Assembly: GCF_963259705.1 (NCBI RefSeq)
Contig: NC_081842.1
Location: forward strand, 89,634,433-89,698,432
Direction: 5' to 3'
From: Myotis daubentonii
Taxonomy: Eukaryota > Chordata > Mammalia > Chiroptera > Vespertilionidae
Length of the DNA: 64,000 nt
The notes under the pieces were generated by a model that saw only the letters and a program-made list of their open reading frames with translations, had not been told where the DNA came from and did not search any database. Shown piece after piece: positions 44,159 through 55,774 of the stretch; the first letter of the stretch is position 1, and every line of letters starts with the position of its first letter. A program made the position numbers and the translations under genes.

Positions 44159-44750
44159 CTGGATCAGGGTGGGGGTCCCCACTGGGGTGCCTGGCCAGCC
44201 TGGGTGAGGGGATGATGGCTGTTTGCAGCTGGTCACACACCCTTCAGGGTGGGGGTCCACACTGGGGTCCCTGGCCAGTCTGGGTGAGGGGCTGAGGGCT
44301 GTTTTCAGGCTGGCGGGTGACTGAAGCTCCCAACCACTCCTTTTTTTCTTTTTTTTTATTCTGGGCCAGCTTTAGCTTTGATGCTTGGCTCCAGCTCTTA
44401 GGCCTCTGCTGCTGAAAGCAGGTTTCTTGCCTTTGTCTACCTTCTGTATTTGAAACAATGTTGCGATCCTGCTGGCTGAAGCCCGGTGACTAAAGCAGGT
44501 TTCTGGGGTTTTGTTTAGCTTCTACATTTGTAACATAGTTGTTTAGAGTTGCAGCTCAGAGGCCGGCAGCGGCAGGCGGGGAACGTTGGAGTCCTCCGTC
44601 ACTGAAGCAAGCAAGCCTCATGTTAGTTTCAAGCTGCCTGGCTGCCGGCCTCCATCTGGCTGGCAGTTAATTTGCATATTGCCCTGATTAGCCAATGGGA
44701 AGGGTAGCGGTCGTATGCTAATTTCCATGTTTCTCTTTTATTAGATAGGA
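44159..44750 (-). mobile_element. Helitron unit A (minus), 3' end deleted
   Basis: Starts TCCTATCTAATAAAAGAG at 44750 before T44751, with the CCAAT/octamer module near 44660-44695, and joins B by an internal deletion. The deletion erased both internal ends, yet the copy still has one outer 5' end and one outer 3' end. Confidence 0.85.
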
Positions 44751-44805
44751 TTATTTAATAGTTATTAAATATTTCAATAATTCAATAGCTTTGTTTTTAT
44801 TAGTT

Positions 44806-45001
44806 ATTTTTTCTTTATTTTATTTTTAAATTTATTTTTATTCTTGAAAATGTTAAGATGCCTCCTTTTTCCCCCCTATTAACCCCTTTGACCCTGCCTG
44901 TCTCCCCCTCCGCCACAGGCCTTCACCACGCTATTGTCTGTGTCCACGGGTTATGCATTTATGCATATAAGTTCTTTGGTTATTTCTCCCCACCGCCCCT
45001 T
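44806..45001 (-). mobile_element. L1 3'-UTR fragment
   Basis: T-rich (tail) block, then 'gcctcctttttcccccc', 'accctgcctg', 'ccttcaccacgctattgtctgtgtcc' and 'aagttctttggtt'. A short 5'-truncated copy. Confidence 0.8.
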
Positions 45002-46319
45002 GAATATTCTTAATGTAACATTGTTTTCTATTAAATTTTCATTAGGAAGGTCACATTCATTAGCGCTTTAGTATATTTTTGTTCTGAAGTTATTGTAAAT
45101 CTTACACCTTGAAATCTGTACCAGTCACGCCACTCTTCTGAGATGTGGAATTCTCTAGGAAGTAATAGCACTTACTTATTTAAAAAAAAAAAATAACACA
45201 CACACAGACAAAGGCAAGAAATGCTGAACTTTTTTTCTTGTAAGAAAATTCAATATATCTCAAATAGAAAAAAAAAAGGAAAAGGAAATATCTTTATTAC
45301 AAAATGTATTTTTCTAGCTTTAGCACTAATATTTTATTACTTTAATGTTTTAACCATCAAATGTTAACTCGTTAACAATGAGAATCATTATAATACATTT
45401 TTCTTGGAGGACAAGGAGATGGAGTTTATGAGGTGGAGGTGACAACATTTACAAGACTCTTGAGTCTTCACACATGTTTCAATAATCAAACTAAGCCTGA
45501 GGCATAAACAAGTTTAACCTCCATGTTTATATTTCCTATTCATTCTTTTGGGTTGAAAAATCATTTCATCACAAACTTTGGACAGTTTACCATATAAAAC
45601 TAGACCTTCAAGTGTGTATTTGCACTATCAATTGGAGTCTATTTTGCAAGCAGAAAGAAATAAGATGTGAAAGAGCAGTGCAACCTTATATATACAGCAT
45701 AAGTGAGGTTTTGGGAAAACCCAAATGCTGTATAAATAGCTAACCTCTGGATCTAGGGTCTGGAAATTCACTTATTTCTCCAACAAGAGCCATTTATTTG
45801 GCACCTATTTTCAAAGTTAAATTGGTTGTTTTATTTTCCATTCAGCTCACCACTCATATTGTTTCAGCATATGTGAACATGTGAAGGAATAGAAAACAAC
45901 AAGTTGTAGAACAAAATCTATTTTCCACAGTCAATGGAAATATAAACATTTCCTTGTATTTGTACAGGATGTCAAGTAAAGAGCTAAAATTTCTCTATAA
46001 AATTATACCAGAATGATTTTATAATCTTTTGAAATTTTGAATTACTAGAACAACCAAAAACTCTTATGTCTTCTAGGGTGGTAATAGAACATGAAAATGT
46101 CTACTGAGACAACAAATATGGAAGATGCAGTTTTCCCCAACATAGATTTTAAAAAAGTAATCCTAAAAACTCACCACAGGAACTTAAACTATTTTAATTC
46201 CTGTCACCTTATAAATACAATGGAAACAATTATAGGAAGGAGGGAAGTGGAAAAGATGTTTGTACAGATGACATACTGTATTTCAAAATACTTAATTAGA
46301 GGAATTATAGAGTCTTTTT
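45002..46319. other. Host intergenic DNA, nothing recognised
   Basis: AT-rich with short A and CA runs near 45180. The 85-codon frame at 46091-46348 has no recognised domain. Confidence 0.45.
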
Positions 46320-46412
46320 TTTTAAAAAAAAGATATTTATTGTTCTAAGTATTACAGATGTTCTTTTTTCCCCCCATTGACCTCTCCACCCTACCCTGCC
46401 CACCTCCAGCCA
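46320..46412 (-). mobile_element. Very short L1 3' end
   Basis: A T/A block, then 'ttattgttctaagtattacagatgttc', 'ccccccattgacctctccaccctaccctgcc'. Possible duplication gagtctt on both sides (about 46310 and 46429). Confidence 0.7.
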
Positions 46413-47632
46413 AGAAAGAGAGTCTTATGCAGATAAAAAGAGATAAGAGAAATTTATTTCGATATTTCCATTTGCCTGAACATAATTTATAATAAACTGG
46501 ATATATCTTTGCTTTCTCATAATACTCCAGATATTTAAAGATGCATTTGCTCTTTAGGTTCCCTGATTTCAAGTACTCTGTAACCTTTTGAATAAACTGT
46601 CGTTTGAGTTAAAATTTATTATGCTATTCTCTGTCTGATCTTTTAAAAAGTTTGATAGAAATAGTTTGACTACCTTCCAATTATTCAAGCATGAAAAAAA
46701 TCACATTGTTCATACTTTCAGACATATTTGGAAATACTTTCCATCTTTGGTTAACTCAGGTTTATGTGCAGAATGACAAGCTGACATCTAATTACTAACT
46801 CCTTCAGATGCCAACTAGGAATTATTATTCTTCAGATAATACTAGGGCCACATTTATCTCAAGAGATTGTGGATGAAGAATGAAATGAGGGCAGTGTGAG
46901 TGTGAATTAATGGTAGGAGAGAAAAAAGGCAACAGGAATAATAAAAAAAAACAACATGGAATGTATTAGAGGAGATTACAATTTCTCATTTTTATCTTGT
47001 CACATGTGAGGGACCCTGAGAACAAATTTATCAGGTTAATTTCCAAATATAATTTTGGTGAAAAGGAGTGGGATTTGATAGAAAGTGGGATTTGGGAAAA
47101 GAAGAAACAGCAAAATTTAAAAGGGTTTTAGAGCCAAGATTTTGATCCATTACAATCTTGAATAGAAAAAGCAAAATTCATGAAAAATAGAAAAGTAGCA
47201 CATGCACCTTCTCTTTTTAATAAATACAAAAAGAGTATATTACTTTAGCCTGGACAATTTAGCTTTGATTCATTGGAAGATCATGGTAAGACTCATTCAA
47301 TAATCAGTTTGATAGTACTTAGAAGAAAGGGAAACAGTAAGATAATAGAAATAGGTAGTCTCTGTGATAAAATGACAAGCTTCAAGAGGAGAAATAATAG
47401 TACTGATATCTTTGAATGTCACAAAAGATATATTTTCCATGTAAGATGGCATTTTATTACATGTAAGAACTAAAAAAATCAATCTAGAGTCATTGCTACT
47501 TCATGAATAGTCTGAGTAAATCACATAATATCTGTTATTTGATGTTCAAATGTGTTTAGAGGGAATGTTAATCTCAGTTAGGAATAGTTGATCACTAGAA
47601 ATAAAAATTTTAAAGGAATATTTACAACTGTG
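46413..47632. other. Host intergenic DNA, nothing recognised
   Basis: No supportable gene; 66-codon and 75-codon frames look like chance. Confidence 0.45.
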
Positions 47633-50600
47633 TAATGCTCTCCAGGCCCATCCATGCTGTTGCAAAGGGTAAGAGTTCTTTCTTTTTTACAGCAGCATAG
47701 AATTCCATTGTGTAGATGTACCATTGTTTTTTAATCCACTCATCTGCTGATGGGCACTTAGGCTGTTTCTAAATCTTAGCTATTGTAAATTGTGCTGCTA
47801 CAAACATAGGGGCGCATATATCCTTTCTGGTTGGTTTTTCTGGTTTCTTGGGATATATTCCTAGAAGTGGGATCACTGGGTTAAATGGGAGTTCCATTTT
47901 TAGTTTTTTGAGGAAACTCCATAGTGTTTTTCACAGTGGCTGCACCAGTCTGCATTCCCACCAGCAGTGCACAAGGGTTCCTTTTTCTCCACATCCTCTC
48001 CAGCACTATCATTTGTTGATTTGCTGATGACGACCATTGTAACAGGTGTGAGATGTACCTCATTGTTTTGATTTGCATCTCTTGGATGATTAGTGATATT
48101 GAGCATTTTTTCATATGCCTCTTGGGCTTCTGTACAGACACTTTTGAAACTGTCTAGGTCCTTTGCCCATTTTTTCATTGGATTGTTTATCTTCCTTTTG
48201 TTAAGTTGTATGAGTTCCCAATAAATTTTAAAGATTGAACCGTTATAGGATGTAATATTGGCAAATATGTTCTCCCATGTAGTGGGCTTTCCTATTGTTT
48301 TGTTGATGGTTTCTTTTGCTGTCCAGAAGCTTTTTTATTTTGATGTAGTCCCATTTGTTTATTTTCTCCTTAGTTTCCATTGTCCTAGGAGATGTTTCTG
48401 TAAACATATTGCTATGAGATATGTTTGATATTTTGCTGCCTATGGATTTTTCTAAGATTTTTATGGTTTCCCGTCTTATATTTAAGTTGTTTTTTTTTAT
48501 CCATTTTGAGTTTATTTTTGTGTATGGTATAAGTTGGGAGTCTAGTTTCATTTCTTTGCATGTATCTGTCCAATTTTCCCAACACCATTTATTGAAAAGA
48601 CTGTCTTGACTCCATTGTATGCTCTTGCCTCCTTTGTCAAATATTAATTGAGCACAATGGCTTGGCTCCATTTCTGGGTTCTCTGATCTGTTCTATTCAT
48701 CTATGTCTGTTCTTGTGCCAGTACAGGGGAGTTTTGAAACAGTGTCTTTGTAATATAACTGGTATTGTGATCCCTCCAACTTTGTTCTTCTCTCTCAGGA
48801 TTGCTGCAGCTATTCAGGGTCTTTTTATTATGATTATTATTCCATATAAATTTTTGGAGAGTTTGTTCTGGGTCTGTGAAATATGCCATAAGCATTTTAA
48901 TTGGAAATGCTTAAATCTATAAATTGCTTTGGATAATATGATAATATGATGTTGATTCTACCAATCAATGAACACCGTATATTCTTCCATTTGTTTTTGT
49001 CTTCCTCTATCTCTTTTTTCAATGTCCTACAGTTTTCTGAGTACAGGTCTTTTATCTTGTTAGTTAAGTTTATTCCTGGGTATCTTAAGTTTTTTGTTGC
49101 AGTGGTAAATGGGATTTTTTTTTTTAGTTTCTCTTTCTGTGAGTTCATTATTAGTGTATAAAAATGCCATTAATTTCTGGGTGTTAATTTTGTAACCTGT
49201 TATGTTGCCAAATTCATTTGTTAAATCTAGTAGATTTTTGATGGAACCTTAAGGGTTTTCTATGTACAATATCATGTCATCAGCAAATAATGACAGTTTT
49301 ACTTATTTTCCAATTTGAATACCTTTTACTTCTTCTTCTTATTTGATCACTCTGGCTAAGACTTCCAATACTATGTCGAACAGGAGTGATGAAAGTGGGC
49401 ATCCATGTATTGTTCTTGGGGAAAATGATTTTTAGTATTTGCTCATTGAGTGTGATGTTGGCTGTACGTTTGTCATATGAGGCTTTCATTATGTTGAGGT
49501 ATGAGCCCTCTATTCCACTTTGTTGAGTTATTTTTTTTCAAGAAATGGTGTTGGATTTTGTCAAATGCTTTTTCTGCATTGACTGATATGATCATGTGGT
49601 TTTGTCTTTCAATTTTTTATGTGATGTATCACATTTATTGATTTATGGATATTGTACCAGCCTTGCATACCCATAGTAAATCCACTTCATCATGGTATAT
49701 GATCTTTTTAATGAATTGCTGGATACTATTTGCTAATATTTTGTTGAGGATTTTAGCATCTATGTTCATCAAGGATATTGGCTGTAATTCTCTTTCTTTA
49801 TAGCATCTTTACCTGGTTTGGGGATTAGGGTGATGCTGGCTTTATAGAAAGAGCTTGGAAGTGCTCCTTTCTCGTGAATTTTTGGAATAGTCTGAGGAGG
49901 ACTGGTCTTAGTTCTTCCTTGAATGTTTGGTAAAACTCCGCTGTGAAGCTGACTGGGCCAGGGCTTTTGTTTCCTGGAAGTTTTTGATGACTGCTTCAAT
50001 TTCCTCTTTGGTTATCAGCCTTAGTTATTCATTTTTCCTGATTCTTCCAGATTGAATTTTGGAAGATTGTATTTTTCTAGGAATATGTCCATTTCGTCTA
50101 GGTTGTCTAGTTTGTTAAAATAGAGTTGTTCATAGTATTTATTTTTTGCAATCCTTTATATGTCTGTGGGATCAGTGGATACTCTTTTATTTCTGATTTT
50201 GTTTATTTGGGACTTCTCTCTTTGATTCTTGTTGAGTCTGGCTAGAGGTTCATCAATCTTGTTTGTCCTTTTAAAGACCCAGTTCTTGGTTCTATTGATC
50301 TTATGTATTGTGGTTTTTTATTGTTGTTGTTCTTTTTGTTTTTGTCTCTATTTAATTTATTTCCACCCTGATCTTTATTATTTTCGTCCTTCTACTTACT
50401 TTGGGCTTTTCTTGTTGCTCTCTTCCTAGATCTTGAAGTTGTAGTGTTGTTAACAGTTTTTCTTGTTTTTTTGAGGTAGGCCTTAAGTGCTATGAACTTC
50501 CCTCTCAGGACTGCTTTCACTGTGTCCCATAGACTTTGGATTGTTGTATTTTCATTTGTTTCCAGGGTGTTATTTTTTTTTAAATTTCTTATTTGGTCTC

Positions 50601-51374
50601 TTTGGTAACCCATTCAAAACTTAATAGCATGTTATTCAGCCTCCATGTGTTTGATAGTTTTTGGTTGTATTTATTGTAGTTGATTTCTAATTTTATGCCA
50701 TTGTGATCTGAGAAGATGCTTGATATGATTTCCATTTTCTTGAATTTTTAGAAACAGAACATGTGTCCTTACATGTGGTCTATCTTTGAAAATGCCCCAT
50801 ATGCATTTGAGAAGAATGTATATTCCGTAGCTTTGGGATGAAATGTTCTGAAGATGTCAATTAGTTCCATCTGATCTAGTGAGTTGTTTAGGATTGCTGT
50901 TTCTTTGCTGTTTTGTTTTGTTTTTCTAAAAGATTTATCCAGTGCTGACAATGGTGTATTAAGTCCCATACTATGATTGTTTTGTTGTGTATCTCTCCCT
51001 TGATATTTTCTAGAAGTGTTTTTATGTATTTGGGTGCTCCTGTATTGGATAAATATATGTTTACCAGAGTTATAAACTCTTGTTGAATTGATTCCTTTAA
51101 TATTACAAAGTGGCCTTCCTTTCTCTTGTTATGGCCTTCACTTTGAGGTCAACTTTTTCAGATATAAGTATTGCTACCCTGGCTTTTTTTTTTCATTTCC
51201 ATTTGCCTGAAAATTTTTTTTCCATCCCTTCACTTTCCATTTGGGTGAGTTATTTGTTCTGAAATGGGTCTCTTGTAGACAGCAGATATATGGGTTATGT
51301 TTTCTTATCCATTCAGCTACCCTATGTCTTTTGATTGGAGTATTTAATACATTCATGTTTAAGGTTATTATTGA
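47633..51374 (-). pseudogene. Nearly complete L1 ORF2 (inverted part of a twin-primed L1), dead
   Basis: Read on the minus strand from 51374: endonuclease ('MNVLNTPIKRHRVAEWI', 'CLQETHF', later 'QMELIDIFRTFHPKATEY'). Reverse transcriptase comes next ('[12 protein letters not shown]' near 49830, and the catalytic FADD at 49276-49287), then the C-terminal region ('GIPEVMYSYNK'-like and 'WGCWENWT'-like parts) down to 47633. Numerous frameshifts and stops break it into pieces of 60-140 codons. The 3' end of the same L1 lies in plus orientation at 52670-52872. ORF2p supplies nicking and reverse transcription in a live L1. Confidence 0.9.
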
Positions 51375-52106
51375 CTAGGGGTCCAGTGTGCACCTGGAAA
51401 GAAACTGGGCTTTGAGGCAGTGGTCAGCGCAGGAGCAGGTCTCTGTCCATCCTCCACGCCCCCACCCAGGCCCTCCCACCATGGTCCCAGGTCCCCTGTC
51501 TGCTGGCAGCCCCAATCCTGCTGTCACTGGTCCAATGAGCTGAAGGTGCCAGCCCCACTCGCACCCGCTGATGGCACAGAGCAATTGGGGCCTGCACCAG
51601 CAGTGGATGTGAGCAGGGCCAGCACCATCAGCGGGCGCAAGTGGTAGCTGCTGTCCCAATCACCCCTCAGGAGCAGGGGGAGGCAGAGAAGCCCCATGGG
51701 GTGATCGGGGCCTGCAGCCACCGCTCACACTCGCTGATGGTTCCGAGGGATCGGGACTGGCACTGGACACCAACAGCGGGTGCTAGTGGCAGCTCTGGTG
51801 CCGGCAGCAGGTGTGAGCACCAGGAGGGACCACGGTGCATGGGAGCAAAGAATTTTCAGTAACCTTCAGAGGCTCACCCTGATGACATCGATTGGTGCCC
51901 TGCCTTGGTCTGGCATCCCTGCTCACCTGCTCCACCATCCTGCTATGCAGACACCTGCCATGTTCCACACTCTGCTGCCTGCTGCCGACACCCACCATGT
52001 TCCACGCATGCCCCCTGGTAGTCAGCTAGTCAGCGCACGTCATAGTGACCAGTTGCTCAGTTGTTTGGTTGATTGGTCGTTCCACCATTCAGTCTATTTG
52101 CATATT

Positions 52107-52111
<5 letters not shown>
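51375..52111 (-). mobile_element. Non-autonomous Helitron at the L1 inversion junction
   Basis: CTAG terminus at 51375 after A51374 (GGTGCACACTGGACCCCTAG on the minus strand, hairpin weak); the 5' end near 52111 is decayed (TCCCTAATATGC). The interior has GC-rich tandem units of roughly 90-100 bp ('cagcgggtg..agtggcagct'). It contains a near-CTCF sequence at 52010-52024. A TA/GA microsatellite adjoins its 5' end. Confidence 0.75.

Positions 52112-52199
<88 letters not shown>
52112..52199. repeat. Compound (TA)n-(GA)n microsatellite between two Helitrons
   Basis: About 28 bp of TA then about 47 bp of GA and (CAGAGA) units. Same order as at 4133-4264, again at a Helitron 5' end. Confidence 0.9.
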
Positions 52200-52200
<1 letters not shown>

Positions 52201-52669
52201 TAGAGACCTGGGGCACGAATTCTTGCACAGGTGGGATCCCTCTGGGTGGCCTGCAGGGATCAGGCCGAAACCTGCAGTCCAACACTGCCTTCGGCTCCTA
52301 ACTGTTGTTCCCGCTCATCCTGGCACCACTGGGCCTGCCACTGACTCCTGCCCAATTAGTCCCCATCAGGAGAGGCTCATGTTGCCGCAGCAGTGCTTGC
52401 CAGCCATAAGCCCTCGGTCTGGCGCCCTCCCAAGGGGAGTGGCCTGGAGGATCAGGCTGAAACTGGCTCTCTGATATCCCCCGAAGGCTCCCAGATTGCG
52501 AGAGGGTGCAGGCCAGGCTGAGGGACCCCACTGATGCACGATCGGGCCAGGGAGGGACCGTGGAAGGATTCCAAATCATGTCCAGCCCATCTTGCTCAGT
52601 ACCGATTGGCAAGCTAACCTACTGGTTGGAGCATCTGCCCCCTGGTGGTCAGTGCACATCACAACAGGA
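52200..52669 (-). mobile_element. Helitron family C, 5' end shortened
   Basis: CTAG at 52200 after A52199, hairpin region GTGCAAGAATTCGTGCCCCAGG. A full CTCF-core match on the minus strand lies at 52635-52648. The usual 5' terminus is reduced to GGA (52667-52669) before T52670. From there sequence returns to L1. Confidence 0.75.
52635..52648 (-). promoter_or_regulatory. CTCF-core-like motif inside Helitron C
   Basis: The minus strand reads CCACCAGGGGGCAG, identical to 3379-3392 and a full match to CCASYAGRKGGCRS. Confidence 0.55.
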
Positions 52670-52872
52670 TGGATGGACATAAAGAGCATTATGCTAAGTG
52701 AAATAAGCCAGTCAAAGAAAGATAAGTATCACACCATCTCACTCATTTGTGGAATATAATGGACAAGATAAACTGATGAGCAAAAACAGATCCAGAGACA
52801 GAGAAGCATTGATCAGACCATCAAACCTCAGAGGGAAGGCAGGGGAAGGGGGAGGGGTAAGAAAAAAAAAAG
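52670..52872 (+). mobile_element. 3' part of the twin-primed L1 (sense orientation)
   Basis: 'tggatggacataaagagcattatgctaagtgaaataagccagtca' through 'ctcagagggaaggc', then an A-rich end at 52859-52872. It overlaps by about 20 bp the end of the inverted ORF2 part (47633-47660). The normal 3' UTR is missing beyond about 200 bp, so the RNA was polyadenylated or primed early. A weak duplication aactgtgtaa / aactttgtaa may flank the whole. Confidence 0.8.
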
Positions 52873-52887
52873 AATGAACTTTGTAAC

Positions 52888-54243
52888 AGTGATATTTAGA
52901 AATTTATATTTGCTTGAAATTTTCCTCTGCTTAATTTTGTATATATGTTTCAAATGTAGGAATCTATAATGTATATACTATTACATTTTTATATTAATGG
53001 GGAAAACCAATTTGCATATAACTGATTCTCTGGGCCTGTAATGCCTCTTCCACTCCCTAAACCCATGAGTAAATACTTGTGATGCTTTAATGGTAACTAT
53101 TTCTGAAAGGAGGGGCCTTTTGGCATTTACTGATTGGAGACAGGAATGCTAAATAGTCTGTGATACATGAGAAAACCCCTCACCACAAAGGATTGCCCTT
53201 CCCAAAATCTAGTTGTTCCCTTGCAAAAGACTGAAGATCTGTCCTAATTTTCATTCTCAAACATTTTCAGGCTTCTTCTTTTACCTTATAGCAGACATCA
53301 TATGAACTACTACAAGGACTAGAAAGTTTTTAGAAGGCTAGTCTTTCATGGCCAATCCAATTACATAACAACAAATAGCATAATCTGATAACAACCAGAC
53401 ACATTTACTTCATGTGTAAGTGATGCTCAGCTTGAGGTTGGCAATCTTTTCCATGTATTGTTCAGAGTGTTCTTCCCTGAATGGCAAGACAATCAAGAAA
53501 CTTGCCAATGTGTCCAAGAGTTGTTCTCATTGGAGTGTATACCAATCCTCTTCAGAAAACACTTTATGCTGATTATGTAGCAAAAACTTCTTGGACATAA
53601 GCCATAGAAACTCAACAGCTGAGGAAAACTTGGCAGGAAATAAGAGAAAGAGGAAGAAATAACGTTGCTCTGTTGAGATATTATATAGATGGTTGAACTT
53701 TAAACTTCTTGTGGATGAGGACATTGTCCTATTACTCCTTTATGTTCTGGCCAGCATCTGGAAGGATTATAAGCAGATTGATAATATTTCATAAGAGTTA
53801 GGTAACTCCTATATTGATAAATTCTCAAAATAGAAATAAATATTTCAGCCATTATAATACTATGAGTGTTTTTATAAGCAGACAGTACCATTTGTTTAGC
53901 ATTACAACTACCTCAGCTTTTAGTGGAATTTGAAATTTCCTTAAAAGTCAAGAGTTAAAAAAATATTAATAAACACATATGTAATAGAAAAATAAAAGAC
54001 AAAATATTCTGGGACAATACTTACCGTATTTACTGTACATAAAATGAGAATTATAGAGGATCCAACTGTGGAATAATCTGTTTGAATGACATTGAGAACA
54101 TCCTGGGATGTGAGCAGTGTGTTTCTTAACAGTGGTATATGTTGTAAGAAAGGCGTTCTTAATAGAAAATATAAAATGTGTAGGAAAAACATGTTTTCCA
54201 TATACATTTGTTAAAGTTTTAGTAAATCCTTGTATATAGTTCA
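52888..54243. other. Host DNA with a MER5A-like hAT relic
   Basis: About 53110-53245 resembles MER5A: 'tttactgattggagacaggaatgctaaa', 'acccctcaccacaaaggattgcccttcccaaaat'. The rest shows no gene. Confidence 0.45.
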
Positions 54244-54526
54244 TCTTACCTAATAGTACACAAACATGTAAATTAACTGTCCCTCCGCTATGCTCACCAG
54301 CCAATCAGGAGAGTATGCAAATTAACTCAACAAAGATGGCGGTTAATTTGCATACATAGAGGCAAAGCGGTGGAGCGAAGACTGGAGGCTCCATCTGGAG
54401 CCGCAGAGACTGGAGGTTCTGGCCAGAGTGAAGGCCTGGGTCCCGGGTGCCGGAGGAAAACCGGTGCCAGCAGCCAGGGGAAGGGAAGGCCTATTGCACG
54501 AATCTCTTCGTGCAGCAGGCCTCTAG
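54244..54526 (+). mobile_element. Short non-autonomous Helitron (283 bp) of the RepHel lineage
   Basis: TCTTACCTAATAGTACAC start after A54243; hairpin TTGCACGAATCTCTTCGTGCA then CAGGCCTCTAG before T54527. 'CCCTCCGCTATGCTCA' near its start is shared with the autonomous relic at 10757. CCAAT (54301-54305) and ATGCAAAT (54315-54322). Confidence 0.9.
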
Positions 54527-55587
54527 TTGTTATTATAAACAGATGTGGCAAGTTCAGAGAACATCAGGTAGGACATAAGTTTAACCGATAATAAGAATAT
54601 GTATTTTTGTAATTTGATAGTCTATCAGTGAAAGAGAGAGCAGGAAGTTTCTCAAATAGAAAATCTTTTTAAATGGTGAATTTGTAGTTGCTAATTTTCT
54701 GTTAACTTCAAATACAACAAAGCTTGTGCATATTTAAAATTTAGCACACTAGTAGCAAAACTTAGTGCTCTTAGTTTGTGAAATTTCCTTTCTTCTTTGT
54801 TCAGATTTCTCAACATTCATTTTATCTGGCAAAAACTCTAAAAAAAAATGTTTATACCGAGTGGTGGTTATTTTTCTCATTATAGTGATATTGTGAATAG
54901 ATCTTTTAGGGGGAAAAAATAGCTGATATCTATTGTTTTTCCTCACTGAAAACTCTTCATTTGAGATGAGAGAATGAGTGGGAAATTTTTCTAGCTGTTG
55001 GTAAATTGATATGCAGTAAAGATTCATTTTTCTAGGATAATTATAAGAGCAATTTAAACATATTATGGGAACAAATAAAATATTAGAAAAATAGATTATA
55101 TATCAGAGTTTATTAAATCAAGACAAATATGCTCCCATTAAAATGTTAGATGTTCTGCTTTTTACCTTTTTAATGAAACTAAGATAGGGTTGATTCTTTA
55201 GCCTAGAACTTAAATGAAAACGATTTGTGCAGCAGGATTGTGTATAATTTGAGGCAGAGGTGATATCGTGAGGAAAATCTTTTGTTGGTAAGCTTTTTAA
55301 GGTTGTCTTAGCAAAACCTATTGCATTGCTTTGAGCTCCTTGGATAATTATCATTATAAGAGATCAATCCATGTTGATAAAGTTGTTCTTGTCATTATCA
55401 TTTTTGTTGTTATTCAAAATTGCTGGGTTGTTAAGAATTCCTGCATTCTGAGAAATGGAACTGTTGGACTCTGGAACTCCCTTATTAATACTGAGATAGT
55501 AGTTACATAATTTGGGAAACCTGTGCTATATTGAATATCATGATGTGGGAAACATTCCCTAAGGGGGGTTGAACAACTAGACTGTTT
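54527..55587. other. Host intergenic DNA, nothing recognised
   Basis: AT-rich. Minus-strand frames of 78-92 codons lack recognisable domains. Confidence 0.45.
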
Positions 55588-55774
55588 AAAAAGTAATCAT
55601 ATGTGTCCTTATCCTCCCCTGACCCCTCCAATCCCTCCACTCATGCCCTCACCCCCCTGTTGTCCATGTCCATTGGTTAGGCTTATATGAATGCATACAA
55701 GTCCTTTGGTTGATATATAATACCTTAATCAATAAAGAAATTTTAAAAAATAAAAATAAAATAAAAAGTAATCA
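55588..55774 (+). mobile_element. Tiny twin-primed L1 (163 bp) with perfect duplication
   Basis: aaaaagtaatca at 55588-55599 and 55763-55774, with target CTGTTT|AAAAAG, an ideal L1 endonuclease site. Inside, 55600-55715 is L1 3' UTR on the minus strand ('tccttatcctcccctgacccc', 'tgtccattggttaggc'). Then 55716-55762 is the very last L1 bases and A-rich tail in plus orientation ('taccttaatcaataaagaaa'). Confidence 0.9.
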
